A DNA stretch of 51,495 nucleotides, taken from assembly GCF_008042145.1 (NCBI RefSeq), contig NZ_RDBH01000129.1:1550134-1601628 (forward strand), read 5' to 3'. Each line of letters starts with the position of its first letter. Positions within the stretch are counted from its first letter, which is position 1. Shown piece by piece: positions 41,689 to 49,767 of this stretch. Source of the DNA: Streptomyces sp. adm13(2018) (GTDB lineage: Bacteria; Actinomycetota; Actinomycetes; Streptomycetales; Streptomycetaceae). A program made the translations under genes and the position numbers. The notes below the pieces were generated by a model. That model was given only the letters and a program-made list of their open reading frames with translations. It was not told the DNA's origin and made no database searches.

Positions 41689-42642
41689 ATGGCTGCCAAC
41701 GCGATCGACCAGACGAGGCGGATGCTCTCGCTGGTCACCTATCTCCGTGAGCGCCCCGGCGCGCACGTCGCCGACGTCGCTCGCGCCTTCGGGATCACCG
41801 AGGACGAGCTGATCTCCGACCTGGACGTGCTGCCCATGTGCGGCACCAGCTTCCGCGGCGGGGACCTCCTCGACATCGACACCGACGGCGACCGGATCTG
41901 GTGGCACAACCCGGACGACGTCGCCGCGCCGCTGCGGCTCGCCGCCGACGAGGCCACCGCCCTCCTGGTCGCCGCCCGCGCCGTCGCCACCCTCCCCGGG
42001 CTCCGGGAGAGCGACCGCGAGGCGCTGCTGCGCGCCACGGCCAAGCTGGAGGCCGCGGCCGGCGAGGCCGCCGGGGCCAGCTCCCGGCTCTCCGTCACCT
42101 TCGAGTCCGAGGGCGGGGTCTTCGCCGAGGTCGACCGGGCGATCTCCGAGCGCCGTCGCCTCTGGGTCCGCTACTACTCGCCCGCCCGCGACGAGCTCAC
42201 CGAGCGCGAGGTCGACCCGATCCGGCTCTTCGCCGTCGGCCACACCTACATGGAGGCGTGGTGCCGGCTCTCCGAGGCGCGCCGCACCTTCCGGCTCGAC
42301 CGCGTGGCCGAGATCCGCATCCTCGACGAGCACGCCGCGCCGCCGGAGCTCGAACTGCGCGACCTCTCCGCCGGGCTGGTCCAGCCCTCCGCCGACGACC
42401 CCGAGGTGGTCGTCGAGGTCGGCCCCGGCGGGCGCTGGGTCGCCGAGTACTACCCGCACGACCGGGCCGAGGAGCTGCCGGACGGCGGACTGCGGATCAC
42501 CCTCCGCACCCCCGACCCGGCCTCGCTGCGCCGGCTCGGGCTGCGCCTGGGCAGCGACGGGCGGATCGCCGAGCCGCGGGAACTCGCCGACAACGCCAGG
42601 GCCGCGGCCGCCGCCGCGCTCGCCGCGTACGAGGACGCGTGA
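41689..42642 (+). CDS. pafC: WYL-domain transcriptional regulator PafC
   Basis: The 317-residue paralogue of PafB has an N-terminal winged helix-turn-helix (MAANAIDQTRRMLSLVTYLRERPGAHVADVARAFGITEDELISDL). Its WYL domain has the divergent signature LFAVGHTYMEAWCRLSEARRTFRLDRV (Tyr and Trp but not the strict W-Y-L triplet). A C-terminal WCX part follows. It forms a heterodimer with PafB in mycobacteria. ATG 41689 follows GGGGGAGA. It is in operon with pafB. The WYL domain is thought to sense single-stranded DNA or another nucleic-acid ligand. Confidence 0.95.
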   Translation: MAANAIDQTRRMLSLVTYLRERPGAHVADVARAFGITEDELISDLDVLPMCGTSFRGGDLLDIDTDGDRIWWHNPDDVAAPLRLAADEATALLVAARAVATLPGLRESDREALLRATAKLEAAAGEAAGASSRLSVTFESEGGVFAEVDRAISERRRLWVRYYSPARDELTEREVDPIRLFAVGHTYMEAWCRLSEARRTFRLDRVAEIRILDEHAAPPELELRDLSAGLVQPSADDPEVVVEVGPGGRWVAEYYPHDRAEELPDGGLRITLRTPDPASLRRLGLRLGSDGRIAEPRELADNARAAAAAALAAYEDA

Positions 42643-42679
42643 CGTTCCCCGCCCGGGGGACGCCGTGACAGACAGGGGG

Positions 42680-42696
42680 GCCGGCCGACGGCCGGC
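42680..42696. terminator. Short hairpin after pafC
   Basis: GCCGGCC-GAC-GGCCGGC forms a 7-bp perfect stem with a 3-nt loop, 37 nt after pafC. The rest of the 218-nt gap has only short CCGGTG repeats. Confidence 0.5.
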
Positions 42697-42860
42697 GGCG
42701 TGACGGGTGCGACGACCGGTGCGATCACCGGTGAGGTCGCCCGTGCGGGGACCGGGGTGGACGCCGGCCCGACACGCCGGAGCAGGAACGGACACCGGAG
42801 CCGAGCCTGCGGACGTACGTGCCGCGCTCCGCGCGCCGCGCGGGGTACGGGAGCAGAGAG

Positions 42861-43124
42861 ATGAGGGAAATGTCCGTGATGCACGATCTTACGGCGACGA
42901 TCGCCCCGGTCCTCTTCAAGGCCGCCTGCCCCGACTGCCGCTCCCGCTGCGAACTCTCCGCGAACGCCCTGCGCCTCGCCATCGGCGCCAGCCGCCGCAC
43001 CACCTTCTACTCCTTCACCTGCCCTGCGTGCGGCAGCGCCGTCCGCAAGCCCGCCGGCGAGCGCATCGTGGAACTCCTCACCGGCGGCGGCGTCCGGACC
43101 CTGCGGCTCCACACCACCGTCTGA
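42861..43124 (+). CDS. Small zinc-ribbon protein of unknown function
   Basis: The 87-residue protein has two Cys pairs (AACPDCRSRCEL and FTCPACGSAV) separated by about 30 residues, an apparent zinc ribbon. The C-terminal part KPAGERIVELLTGGGVRTLRL looks like a short helix-strand. ATG 42861 is supported by GGGAG 6 nt upstream; ATG 42870 and ATG 42879 are alternatives, the last giving MHDLTATIAP. It lies between pafC and tatA with a small membrane protein. The zinc site is read from cysteine spacing only; no function is known to me. Confidence 0.75.
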   Translation: MREMSVMHDLTATIAPVLFKAACPDCRSRCELSANALRLAIGASRRTTFYSFTCPACGSAVRKPAGERIVELLTGGGVRTLRLHTTV

Positions 43125-43183
43125 TGTCCTCCACGCCACCGTCCGAGCCGCGCCCGGCCGTCCGGCGCGCCGCGGCCAGCGTC

Positions 43184-43189
43184 TAGGCT
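43184..43189 (+). promoter_or_regulatory. Candidate -10 of a leaderless small membrane protein gene
   Basis: TAGGCT ends 6 nt before ATG 43196, with no ribosome-binding site. Confidence 0.4.
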
Positions 43190-43195
43190 CTGCAC

Positions 43196-43393
43196 ATGTT
43201 CTGGCCCATGCTCGCCATCGCCCTCGGATTCCTCGGCATCGCCGTCCTCGGCGTCCTCGCCGTCAGGGTCTTCGTCGAGGTCCAGCGCCTCGGCCGTCAA
43301 GTGGCCCACACCACGGAACGGATCAACCGCGCCGCGGAAGACCTCGAAACGGCCGCCGTCGGTCTGGCCCGCACGGGCGACTCCCTGCGCTGA
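43196..43393 (+). CDS. Small single-span membrane protein
   Basis: The 65-residue protein has one hydrophobic helix (MFWPMLAIALGFLGIAVLGVLAV) followed by an amphipathic, probably coiled-coil segment (VEVQRLGRQVAHTTERINRAAEDLETAA). The pattern resembles DUF948-like membrane-anchored coiled coils. ATG 43196 probably starts a leaderless message. It lies just upstream of tatA. The function is unknown; coding is supported by codon bias and the clear membrane/coil layout. Confidence 0.7.
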   Translation: MFWPMLAIALGFLGIAVLGVLAVRVFVEVQRLGRQVAHTTERINRAAEDLETAAVGLARTGDSLR

Positions 43394-43464
43394 CCCGTGC
43401 CGTACCCTGCGTGACATGGCCCCGAACCGGGCACGTACGACGCAATCGGGAGTATGCAAGGGCA

Positions 43465-43495
43465 TTGCCCTGCGTTTACTCCTGCGGGTTACGAT
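43465..43495 (+). promoter_or_regulatory. Candidate tatA promoter
   Basis: TTGCCC (43465-43470) and TACGAT (43490-43495) are separated by 19 bp, about 85 nt before tatA. The -35 overlaps the palindrome GGGCATTGCCC. The spacing is slightly long. Confidence 0.35.
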
Positions 43496-43577
43496 CGCAG
43501 ACAGCGCGGTGGCCGGACGCATGTCCGACCCGCCGGGCACGCACTCCATGTCGCCTCGGTGAAGAAGGTAAACAGCT

Positions 43578-43874
43578 ATGGGTAGGCTCGGCCCCACCGA
43601 GATCATTCTCATCCTCGTCGTCATCATCCTGCTGTTCGGCGCCAAGAAGCTCCCGGACATGGCGCGCTCGCTCGGCAAGTCCGCCCGCATCCTCAAGAGC
43701 GAGGCCAAGGCGATGAAGTCGGACGACCAGCAGACCGCCCCCGCCGACCCGCCGCAGGCCGGGACCGGCACCGCCGCCGCCCCGGAACCCGCCCCGCGCA
43801 CCATCCAGGCCGCTCCCGGCGACGTGACCAGCGCGCGTCCCGTGACCGAGCCCTCGGACACCACCAAGCGCTGA
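43578..43874 (+). CDS. tatA: Sec-independent translocase subunit TatA
   Basis: The 98-residue protein has a short N-terminal membrane helix (LGPTEIILILVVIILL) and hinge FGAKKLPDMARSLGKSARILKSEAKAM. This FG-x-KKLP-x-hinge and amphipathic helix is diagnostic of TatA. A Pro/Ala-rich cytoplasmic tail follows. TatA oligomers form the pore for folded twin-arginine substrates. ATG 43578 has AAGAAGG 9 nt upstream. tatC follows after 60 nt; a tatB gene is not in the window. Confidence 0.96.
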   Translation: MGRLGPTEIILILVVIILLFGAKKLPDMARSLGKSARILKSEAKAMKSDDQQTAPADPPQAGTGTAAAPEPAPRTIQAAPGDVTSARPVTEPSDTTKR

Positions 43875-43934
43875 CCCGGTCCGCCGCGGCCGTCGCACCG
43901 GGCGGCGGCCTGCCGCATGAGATGAGGACGTGGG

Positions 43935-44882
43935 TTGCCCAAGTCTGCCCGCAAGCAGGACAAAGATCCCGAGGGCCGGATGCCCCTCGTGGAGCACCTG
44001 CGTGAACTCCGCAACCGACTGGCGAAGGGTCTCCTCGCCATCGTCGCGGTGACGATCGTCGCCCTCGTGTACAGCGAGGAGCTGCTGCAGTTCCTGGCCA
44101 AGTCGGTGCCCAAGTGTCCACCGGGCGTCAAGAGCAGCGGCGGCAACTGCGCCGAGGTCACCTTCACCACCCTGACGGCTCCGTTCAGCACGACGATCCA
44201 GATCTCGCTGACCGTCGGCCTCGTCGTCGCGAGCCCCGTGTGGCTCTACCAGCTGTGGGCGTTCATCGCGCCCGGACTGCACAAGAGCGAGAAGAAGTAC
44301 ACGTACGCCTTCGTCGGCGCGGCCGTACCGCTCTTCGCCGCCGGTGCCTACCTCGCGTACAAGATCCTCCCCATCAGCGTGAAGGTCCTCATCAGCCTCA
44401 CGCCCGCCGGGGCCCAGAACCTCCTCTCGCTCGCTGACGTCCTCGACTTCACTCTGCGCATGGTGCTCGTCTTCGGCCTCGCCTTCGAGCTGCCGCTCGT
44501 CCTGGTGATGCTCAACATGACCGGTGTCCTCACCGGCCGCCGCATGGCCGGCTGGTGGCGCGGCGTGATCATGGGCGTCTTCATCTTCGGCGCCGTCATC
44601 ACCCCGACCACCGACCCCGTCGGCATGATCGCCCTCGCGGGACCCGTCACCATCCTGTACTTCGGTGCCGTCGGCTTCTCCCTCCTCAACGACCGGCGAC
44701 GGCGGCGCGCCGACCCCGACGCCGAGCTCGACGACGACGAGGCCTCGGTGCTGGACCTCCACCCGGAGTCCGTCGGAACGATCGAGCCGGTCGGCGCCGC
44801 CCGGGCCCTGCCCGAGCAGGCCACCGGCGAACCCGGCGGCTCCGGCGTCCACCGCGCCCACGGGTACGACGACATCACCTGA
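43935..44882 (+). CDS. tatC: Sec-independent translocase subunit TatC
   Basis: The 315-residue protein begins PKSARKQDKDPEGRMPLVEHLRELRNRL after a TTG start. The N-terminal EHLRELRNRL motif binds the twin-arginine signal. About six membrane helices follow, with FTTLTAPFSTTIQISL, SPVWLYQLWAFIAPGLHKSEKKY and FELPLVLVMLNMTGVL, all TatC hallmarks. An acidic cytoplasmic tail follows the sixth helix. The start is TTG 43935, chosen because TGAGGA lies about 8 nt upstream and no better start exists. It is in operon with tatA and is closed by a very long hairpin. Confidence 0.96.
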   Translation: MPKSARKQDKDPEGRMPLVEHLRELRNRLAKGLLAIVAVTIVALVYSEELLQFLAKSVPKCPPGVKSSGGNCAEVTFTTLTAPFSTTIQISLTVGLVVASPVWLYQLWAFIAPGLHKSEKKYTYAFVGAAVPLFAAGAYLAYKILPISVKVLISLTPAGAQNLLSLADVLDFTLRMVLVFGLAFELPLVLVMLNMTGVLTGRRMAGWWRGVIMGVFIFGAVITPTTDPVGMIALAGPVTILYFGAVGFSLLNDRRRRRADPDAELDDDEASVLDLHPESVGTIEPVGAARALPEQATGEPGGSGVHRAHGYDDIT

Positions 44883-44925
44883 CCCGGCACCCGGAGCCGC
44901 ACACGTGCGGGCCCCCGGGCACCAT

Positions 44926-44977
44926 CCGGAACGCGAGGACCCCGCCGCCACCCCGCGGCGGGGTCCTCGCGTTCCGG
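44926..44977. terminator. tatAC terminator with 23-bp perfect stem
   Basis: The left arm 44926-44948 and right arm 44955-44977 are perfectly complementary around a 6-nt loop. It is the longest perfect hairpin noticed in the window. Confidence 0.95.
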
Positions 44978-45052
44978 CGCACCCGCCGGGGCCCGGAGCC
45001 CGGCCCTCCACATCCCCTCGATAAAGATCGCGTCACTGTCACAGGCGGCGGG

Positions 45053-45058
45053 TAGGCT
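45053..45058 (+). promoter_or_regulatory. Candidate -10 for the helicase gene
   Basis: TAGGCT ends 10 nt before ATG 45069, implying a 5-prime leader of only about 4 nt. Confidence 0.35.
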
Positions 45059-45068
45059 CGAGAACAAG

Positions 45069-47897
45069 ATGACAGAGGACCTCACACCTGCCCAGGCGTA
45101 CGCGGCCGCCCTCGCCCGCAACGCCGAGGCGGCCACCGCGCTGGCCCCCTTCCGCGAGATGTACGAGTTCGGTCTGGACCCCTTCCAGATCGAGGCATGC
45201 CGGGCCCTCGAAGCGGGCAAGGGCGTGCTCGTCGCCGCGCCCACGGGCTCCGGCAAGACCATCGTCGGCGAGTTCGCCGTCCACCTCGCCCTGAGCCAGG
45301 GCCGCAAGTGCTTCTACACGACCCCGATCAAGGCGCTGTCGAACCAGAAGTACGCCGACCTCGTCCGCCGCTACGGCAACGACAAGGTCGGCCTGCTCAC
45401 CGGCGACAACAGCGTCAACGGCGACGCGCCGATCGTGGTCATGACCACCGAAGTCCTCCGCAACATGCTCTACGCGGGATCCCAGGCCCTCTCCGGCCTC
45501 GGCTACGTGGTCATGGACGAGGTCCACTACCTCTCCGACCGCTTCCGCGGCGCCGTCTGGGAGGAAGTGATCATCCACCTCCCCGAATCGGTCACCCTCG
45601 TCTCACTCTCCGCGACCGTCTCCAACGCCGAGGAGTTCGGCGACTGGCTCGACACCGTCCGCGGCGACACCGAGGTCATCGTCTCCGAGAGCCGGCCCGT
45701 CCCCCTCTGGCAGCACGTCCTCGCCGGACGCCGGATGTACGACCTCTTCGAGGAGGAGACCGACCACGGCGGCCGCGGCGCCTCCCGCCGCGAGGTCAAC
45801 CCCGACCTCCAGCGCCTCGCCCGCACCGAGAACACGCGCACGTACAACCCGCGCGACCGGCGCCGCGGCAAGATGGTCCGCGAGGCCGACCGCGAGCGCG
45901 AGCGCCGCCAGCGCTCCCGCATCTGGACCCCCGGCCGCCCCGAGGTCATCGAGCGCCTCGACGCGGAAGGGCTCCTGCCCGCCATCACCTTCATCTTCAG
46001 CCGCGCCGGCTGCGAGGCCGCCGTCCAGCAGTGCCTCTACGCCGGACTCCGCCTCAACGACGACGAGGGACGCCGTCGCGTCCGCGAGATCGTCGAGGCG
46101 CGCACCGCCGCCATCCCCACCGAGGACCTCCACGTCCTCGGCTACTACGAATGGCTCGAAGCGCTGGAGCGCGGCATCGCCGCCCACCACGCCGGCATGC
46201 TCCCGACCTTCAAGGAGGTCGTCGAGGACCTCTTCGTCAAGGGCCTCGTCAAGGCCGTCTTCGCCACCGAGACGCTCGCCCTCGGCATCAACATGCCCGC
46301 GCGCACCGTCATCCTGGAGAAGCTCGTCAAGTGGAACGGCGAGCAGCACGCCGACATCACCCCCGGCGAGTACACCCAGCTCACCGGCCGCGCCGGCCGC
46401 CGCGGCATCGACGTCGAGGGCCACGCCGTCGTCCTCTGGCAGCGCGGCCTCGACCCCGACCACCTCGCCGGCCTCGCCGGCACGCGCACCTACCCGCTGC
46501 GCTCCAGCTTCAAGCCCTCGTACAACATGGCGGTCAACCTCGTCGAGGGCTTCGGCCGGCACCGCTCCCGCGAACTCCTCGAAACGTCCTTCGCCCAGTT
46601 CCAGGCGGACCGCTCCGTCGTCGGCATCTCCCGGCAGGTCCAGAAGAACGAGGAGGGCCTCGAAGGCTACCGGGAGGGCATGACCTGCCACCTCGGAGAC
46701 TTCGAGGAGTACGCGCGGCTCCGCCGCGACCTCAAGGACCGCGAGACCGAACTGGCCCGCCAGGGCGCCGCCCAGCGCCGCGCCCAGGCCGCCGGGTCCC
46801 TGGAGAAGCTCAAGCCCGGTGACGTCATCCACGTCCCCACCGGCAAGTTCGCCGGACTCGCCCTCGTCCTCGACCCGGGCATCCCCGCCGGCCGCACCAA
46901 CAACCACCGTGGCTTCGAGCACCACGACGGCCCCCGCCCCCTCGTCCTCACCGCCGAACGACAGGTCAAGAGGCTCGCCTCCATCGACTTCCCCGTCCCG
47001 GTCGAGGCCCTGGAGCGGATGAGGATCCCCAAGTCCTTCAACCCCCGCTCCCCGCAGTCCCGCCGCGACCTCGCCTCCGCCCTGCGCAGCAAGGCCGGAC
47101 ACATCAACCCCGAGCGCCACCACAAGCAGCGCTCCGCCGCCGCCGACGACCGCGAGATCGCCCGGCTGCGCACCGAGATCCGCGCCCATCCCTGCCACGG
47201 CTGCGACGAGCGCGAGGACCACGCCCGCTGGGCCGAGCGCTACCACCGCCTCCAGCGCGACACCCAGCAGCTGGAGCGGCGCATCGAGGGCCGCACCAAC
47301 ACCATCGCGCGCACCTTCGACCGGATCGTCGCGCTCCTCACCGAGCTCGACTACCTGCGCGGCAACGAGGTCACGGAGAACGGCAAGAGGCTCGCCCGGC
47401 TCTATGGCGAACTCGACCTGCTCGCCAGCGAATGCCTCCGCGACCGCGTCTGGGAGGGCCTGACCCCGGCCGAACTGGCCGCCTGCGTCTCTGCGCTGGT
47501 GTTCGAGGCGCGGCAGTCCGACGACGCGGTCGCGCCCAAGGTGCCCGCCGGAAACGCCAAGGCGGCGCTCGGCGAGATGGTGCGGATCTGGGGCCGCCTC
47601 GACGCCCTCGAAGAGGAATTCAAGATCAACCAGGCGGAGGGCGTCGGCCAGCGTGAACCCGACCTCGGGTTCGCCTGGGCCGCCTACCAGTGGGCCTCCG
47701 GCAAGAGCCTCGACGAGGTGCTGCGCGAGGCCGAGATGCCCGCCGGCGACTTCGTCCGCTGGTGCAAGCAGGTCATCGATGTCCTCGGACAGATCGCGGC
47801 GGCGGCGCCCAAGGAGAACAGCACCGTCGCCAAGAACGCCCGCAAGGCCGTCGACGCGCTGCTGCGCGGTGTCGTCGCCTACAGCTCGGTGGGCTGA
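45069..47897 (+). CDS. helY: Ski2-like DExH RNA helicase, HelY family
   Basis: The 942-residue superfamily 2 helicase has motif I APTGSGKT, Ia TTPIKALSNQKY, DEVH box VVMDEVHYL, SAT motif SLSATVSN, and motif VI QLTGRAGRRGID. The C-terminal half carries the rRNA-processing-arch-like region and a C-terminal helical domain (AELAACVSALVFEARQSDD, WASGKSLDEVL), as in HelY and Mtr4-type proteins. It probably unwinds RNA during processing or decay. ATG 45069 has almost no leader. As in mycobacteria, it follows tatAC downstream of pafBC. A long hairpin with T-run closes it. Confidence 0.95.
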   Translation: MTEDLTPAQAYAAALARNAEAATALAPFREMYEFGLDPFQIEACRALEAGKGVLVAAPTGSGKTIVGEFAVHLALSQGRKCFYTTPIKALSNQKYADLVRRYGNDKVGLLTGDNSVNGDAPIVVMTTEVLRNMLYAGSQALSGLGYVVMDEVHYLSDRFRGAVWEEVIIHLPESVTLVSLSATVSNAEEFGDWLDTVRGDTEVIVSESRPVPLWQHVLAGRRMYDLFEEETDHGGRGASRREVNPDLQRLARTENTRTYNPRDRRRGKMVREADRERERRQRSRIWTPGRPEVIERLDAEGLLPAITFIFSRAGCEAAVQQCLYAGLRLNDDEGRRRVREIVEARTAAIPTEDLHVLGYYEWLEALERGIAAHHAGMLPTFKEVVEDLFVKGLVKAVFATETLALGINMPARTVILEKLVKWNGEQHADITPGEYTQLTGRAGRRGIDVEGHAVVLWQRGLDPDHLAGLAGTRTYPLRSSFKPSYNMAVNLVEGFGRHRSRELLETSFAQFQADRSVVGISRQVQKNEEGLEGYREGMTCHLGDFEEYARLRRDLKDRETELARQGAAQRRAQAAGSLEKLKPGDVIHVPTGKFAGLALVLDPGIPAGRTNNHRGFEHHDGPRPLVLTAERQVKRLASIDFPVPVEALERMRIPKSFNPRSPQSRRDLASALRSKAGHINPERHHKQRSAAADDREIARLRTEIRAHPCHGCDEREDHARWAERYHRLQRDTQQLERRIEGRTNTIARTFDRIVALLTELDYLRGNEVTENGKRLARLYGELDLLASECLRDRVWEGLTPAELAACVSALVFEARQSDDAVAPKVPAGNAKAALGEMVRIWGRLDALEEEFKINQAEGVGQREPDLGFAWAAYQWASGKSLDEVLREAEMPAGDFVRWCKQVIDVLGQIAAAAPKENSTVAKNARKAVDALLRGVVAYSSVG

Positions 47898-47935
47898 CGA
47901 CACCGCTCCACTGAGGTCCCCGCTCCCTTCCTGTC

Positions 47936-47975
47936 GGCCGAGTGCCCGTGACCACCACGCCACGGGCACTCGGCC
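47936..47975. terminator. helY terminator
   Basis: A perfect 15-bp stem GGCCGAGTGCCCGTG/CACGGGCACTCGGCC followed by TTT. Two copies of a TTTCCGTGTC-type repeat come just after. Confidence 0.93.
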
Positions 47976-48079
47976 TTTCCGTGTCTTCGGGCTTTTCCGT
48001 GTCCTCGGGCCTTTTCGGGGCTCCGGGCGTTCGCGGCCTTCTTGTGTCCGATGGTCATATCGGGTTCGTCGAGGCCTCG

Positions 48080-48102
48080 TTGTCCACAGGCCGTCGTCCA
48101 CA
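48080..48102 (+). other. Two DnaA-box-like 9-mers upstream of the P450 gene
   Basis: TTGTCCACA (48080-48088) and TCGTCCACA (48094-48102) match the streptomycete DnaA-box consensus in the same orientation, 14 bp apart. They lie about 75-95 nt before ATG 48177. The rest of the 279-nt gap has no clear promoter. Confidence 0.4.
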
Positions 48103-48176
48103 GGGGTGGCGCACGCCCGGCCGTTCCGATTGCATGGACTCACAAGCAGGAAAGGCCAGTTGGGGAGGGGACGTTC

Positions 48177-49640
48177 ATGACCACGCAAGCCGGTCATTCG
48201 CATACGGGGGCGCAGGACGACGGGCGGTCGCCCGCCGGGAAGCACGGCGCGGAACAGCCGCCGGAGACACGGGCGGAGGCCCCACAAGAGCCACCGACCG
48301 CGGTTCCGGTTGTCGTCGACGGCCCCCGCGGCATCCCCCTCCTCGGCAGCCTGCCCGCCTTCGGGAAGAACCCCCTGGCCTTCTTCGAACAGCTCCGGGA
48401 CCGGGGTGACATCGTCCGCTGGCGCTTCGGCCGCAAGCCCTCCCTCTTCATCGCCCACCCCGACACCGTCGGCGAACTCCTCACCGAGGTCGAGCGGACC
48501 TTCGACCAGCCCGACCTCGGCATCGCCTTCCGCACCCTCCTCGGGAACGGCGTGATCGTCTCCAAGGGAGCGGACTGGCGCCGCAAGCGCTCCCTCGTGC
48601 AGCCCTCCGTGCGCCCGAAGCAGGTCCGCTCCTACGCGGCCACCATGTCCGAGTGCGCCGTGGCCCTCGCCGACCGCTGGACCGACGGGGAGCACATCGA
48701 CATCAAGAAGGAGATGGCCGCCCTCACCCAACTCGTCGCCGTCCGCACCATCTTCGGCGTCGACACCGCGGCCGACGCCGACGCCATCGGGCAGGCCATG
48801 GACGTCGCACAGAAGGAGATCGGCGCCGAGTTCAGCGGCATCGGCGCGGTCCTGCCCGACTGGCTGCCCACCCCCGGACGCGCCCGCATCAAGCGCGCCA
48901 CCGCCGTCATCGACGCCGAGGTCGCCCGCGTCGTCTCCCGCCACCGTGACGGCGACACCGAGCGCCCCGACCTCCTGAGCCGCCTGCTCGCCGCCCGCGA
49001 CGAGACCGGGGCGCCCCTCTCCGACGAGGAGATCCGCGACGAGACCGTCACCCTCTACATCGGCGGTCACGAGACCACGAGTTCCACGCTCGTCTGGGCC
49101 TGGTACCTGCTCTCCCGCAACCCGCGGGTCCGTGACACCCTCACCGAGGAACTCGACCGGGTCCTCGCCGACCACGAACCCGGCCACGACGACTACGCCT
49201 CCCTCACCTACACCCAGGCGGTCATCAAGGAGACCCTCCGGCTCTACCCCACGATCTGGCTGATCACCGGCCTCGCGAAGGAGGGCGCCACCCTCGGCGG
49301 CGCCCCCGTCCCCGCCGGAACCCGCGTGTGGTCGAGCCAGTGGGCCACCCATCGCGACCCCCGCTGGTACGGCGACGCGGAGGCCTTCCGCCCCGAGCGC
49401 TGGATCGAACAGGACGGCCGGCCCGCCGACGACATACCCGAGTACGCCTGGTTCCCCTTCGGCGGCGGCCCCCGCGTCTGCCTCGGCACCCGGTTCGCCC
49501 TCGTCGAGGCGGTCCTGATCCTCGCGGTCCTGGCCCGCCGTTACGACGTGGACGTCACCACCGAGGAGGTCCTGCCGGTCCCCAGTCTCACGCTCCAGCC
49601 GGACCGCGACGTCCTGGCGACGGTACGGGCGCGGGGCTGA
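48177..49640 (+). CDS. Cytochrome P450
   Basis: The 487-residue heme monooxygenase has a Pro/Ala/Glu-rich N-terminal extension of about 40 residues before PRGIPLLGSLPAFGKNPLAFFEQL. The I-helix oxygen motif GGHETTSSTL, the K-helix ExxR (KETLRLYP) and the heme loop FGGGPRVCLG with its Cys ligand are all intact. It resembles bacterial P450s of the CYP170/CYP183-like terpenoid-oxidising type, but no terpene synthase or redox partner gene is adjacent; the ferredoxin is 19 kb away. ATG 48177 follows GGAGGGG. The substrate is unknown. Confidence 0.92.
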   Translation: MTTQAGHSHTGAQDDGRSPAGKHGAEQPPETRAEAPQEPPTAVPVVVDGPRGIPLLGSLPAFGKNPLAFFEQLRDRGDIVRWRFGRKPSLFIAHPDTVGELLTEVERTFDQPDLGIAFRTLLGNGVIVSKGADWRRKRSLVQPSVRPKQVRSYAATMSECAVALADRWTDGEHIDIKKEMAALTQLVAVRTIFGVDTAADADAIGQAMDVAQKEIGAEFSGIGAVLPDWLPTPGRARIKRATAVIDAEVARVVSRHRDGDTERPDLLSRLLAARDETGAPLSDEEIRDETVTLYIGGHETTSSTLVWAWYLLSRNPRVRDTLTEELDRVLADHEPGHDDYASLTYTQAVIKETLRLYPTIWLITGLAKEGATLGGAPVPAGTRVWSSQWATHRDPRWYGDAEAFRPERWIEQDGRPADDIPEYAWFPFGGGPRVCLGTRFALVEAVLILAVLARRYDVDVTTEEVLPVPSLTLQPDRDVLATVRARG

Positions 49641-49680
49641 CCGCGGGGGCCGCGAGGGGCACCGCTGGGGAGGCCGGCCT

Positions 49681-49715
49681 CGGCCGGTCCGGGGGCGCCG
49701 CCCACGGACCGGCCG
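49681..49715. terminator. Convergent terminator after the P450 gene
   Basis: A perfect 11-bp stem CGGCCGGTCCG/CGGACCGGCCG with a 13-nt loop. Confidence 0.85.
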
Positions 49716-49767
49716 ACGGTGGGCGGCCTCCGTGCCGGCAGACACCGGTCGGCGAGCCGCCCGCCGG

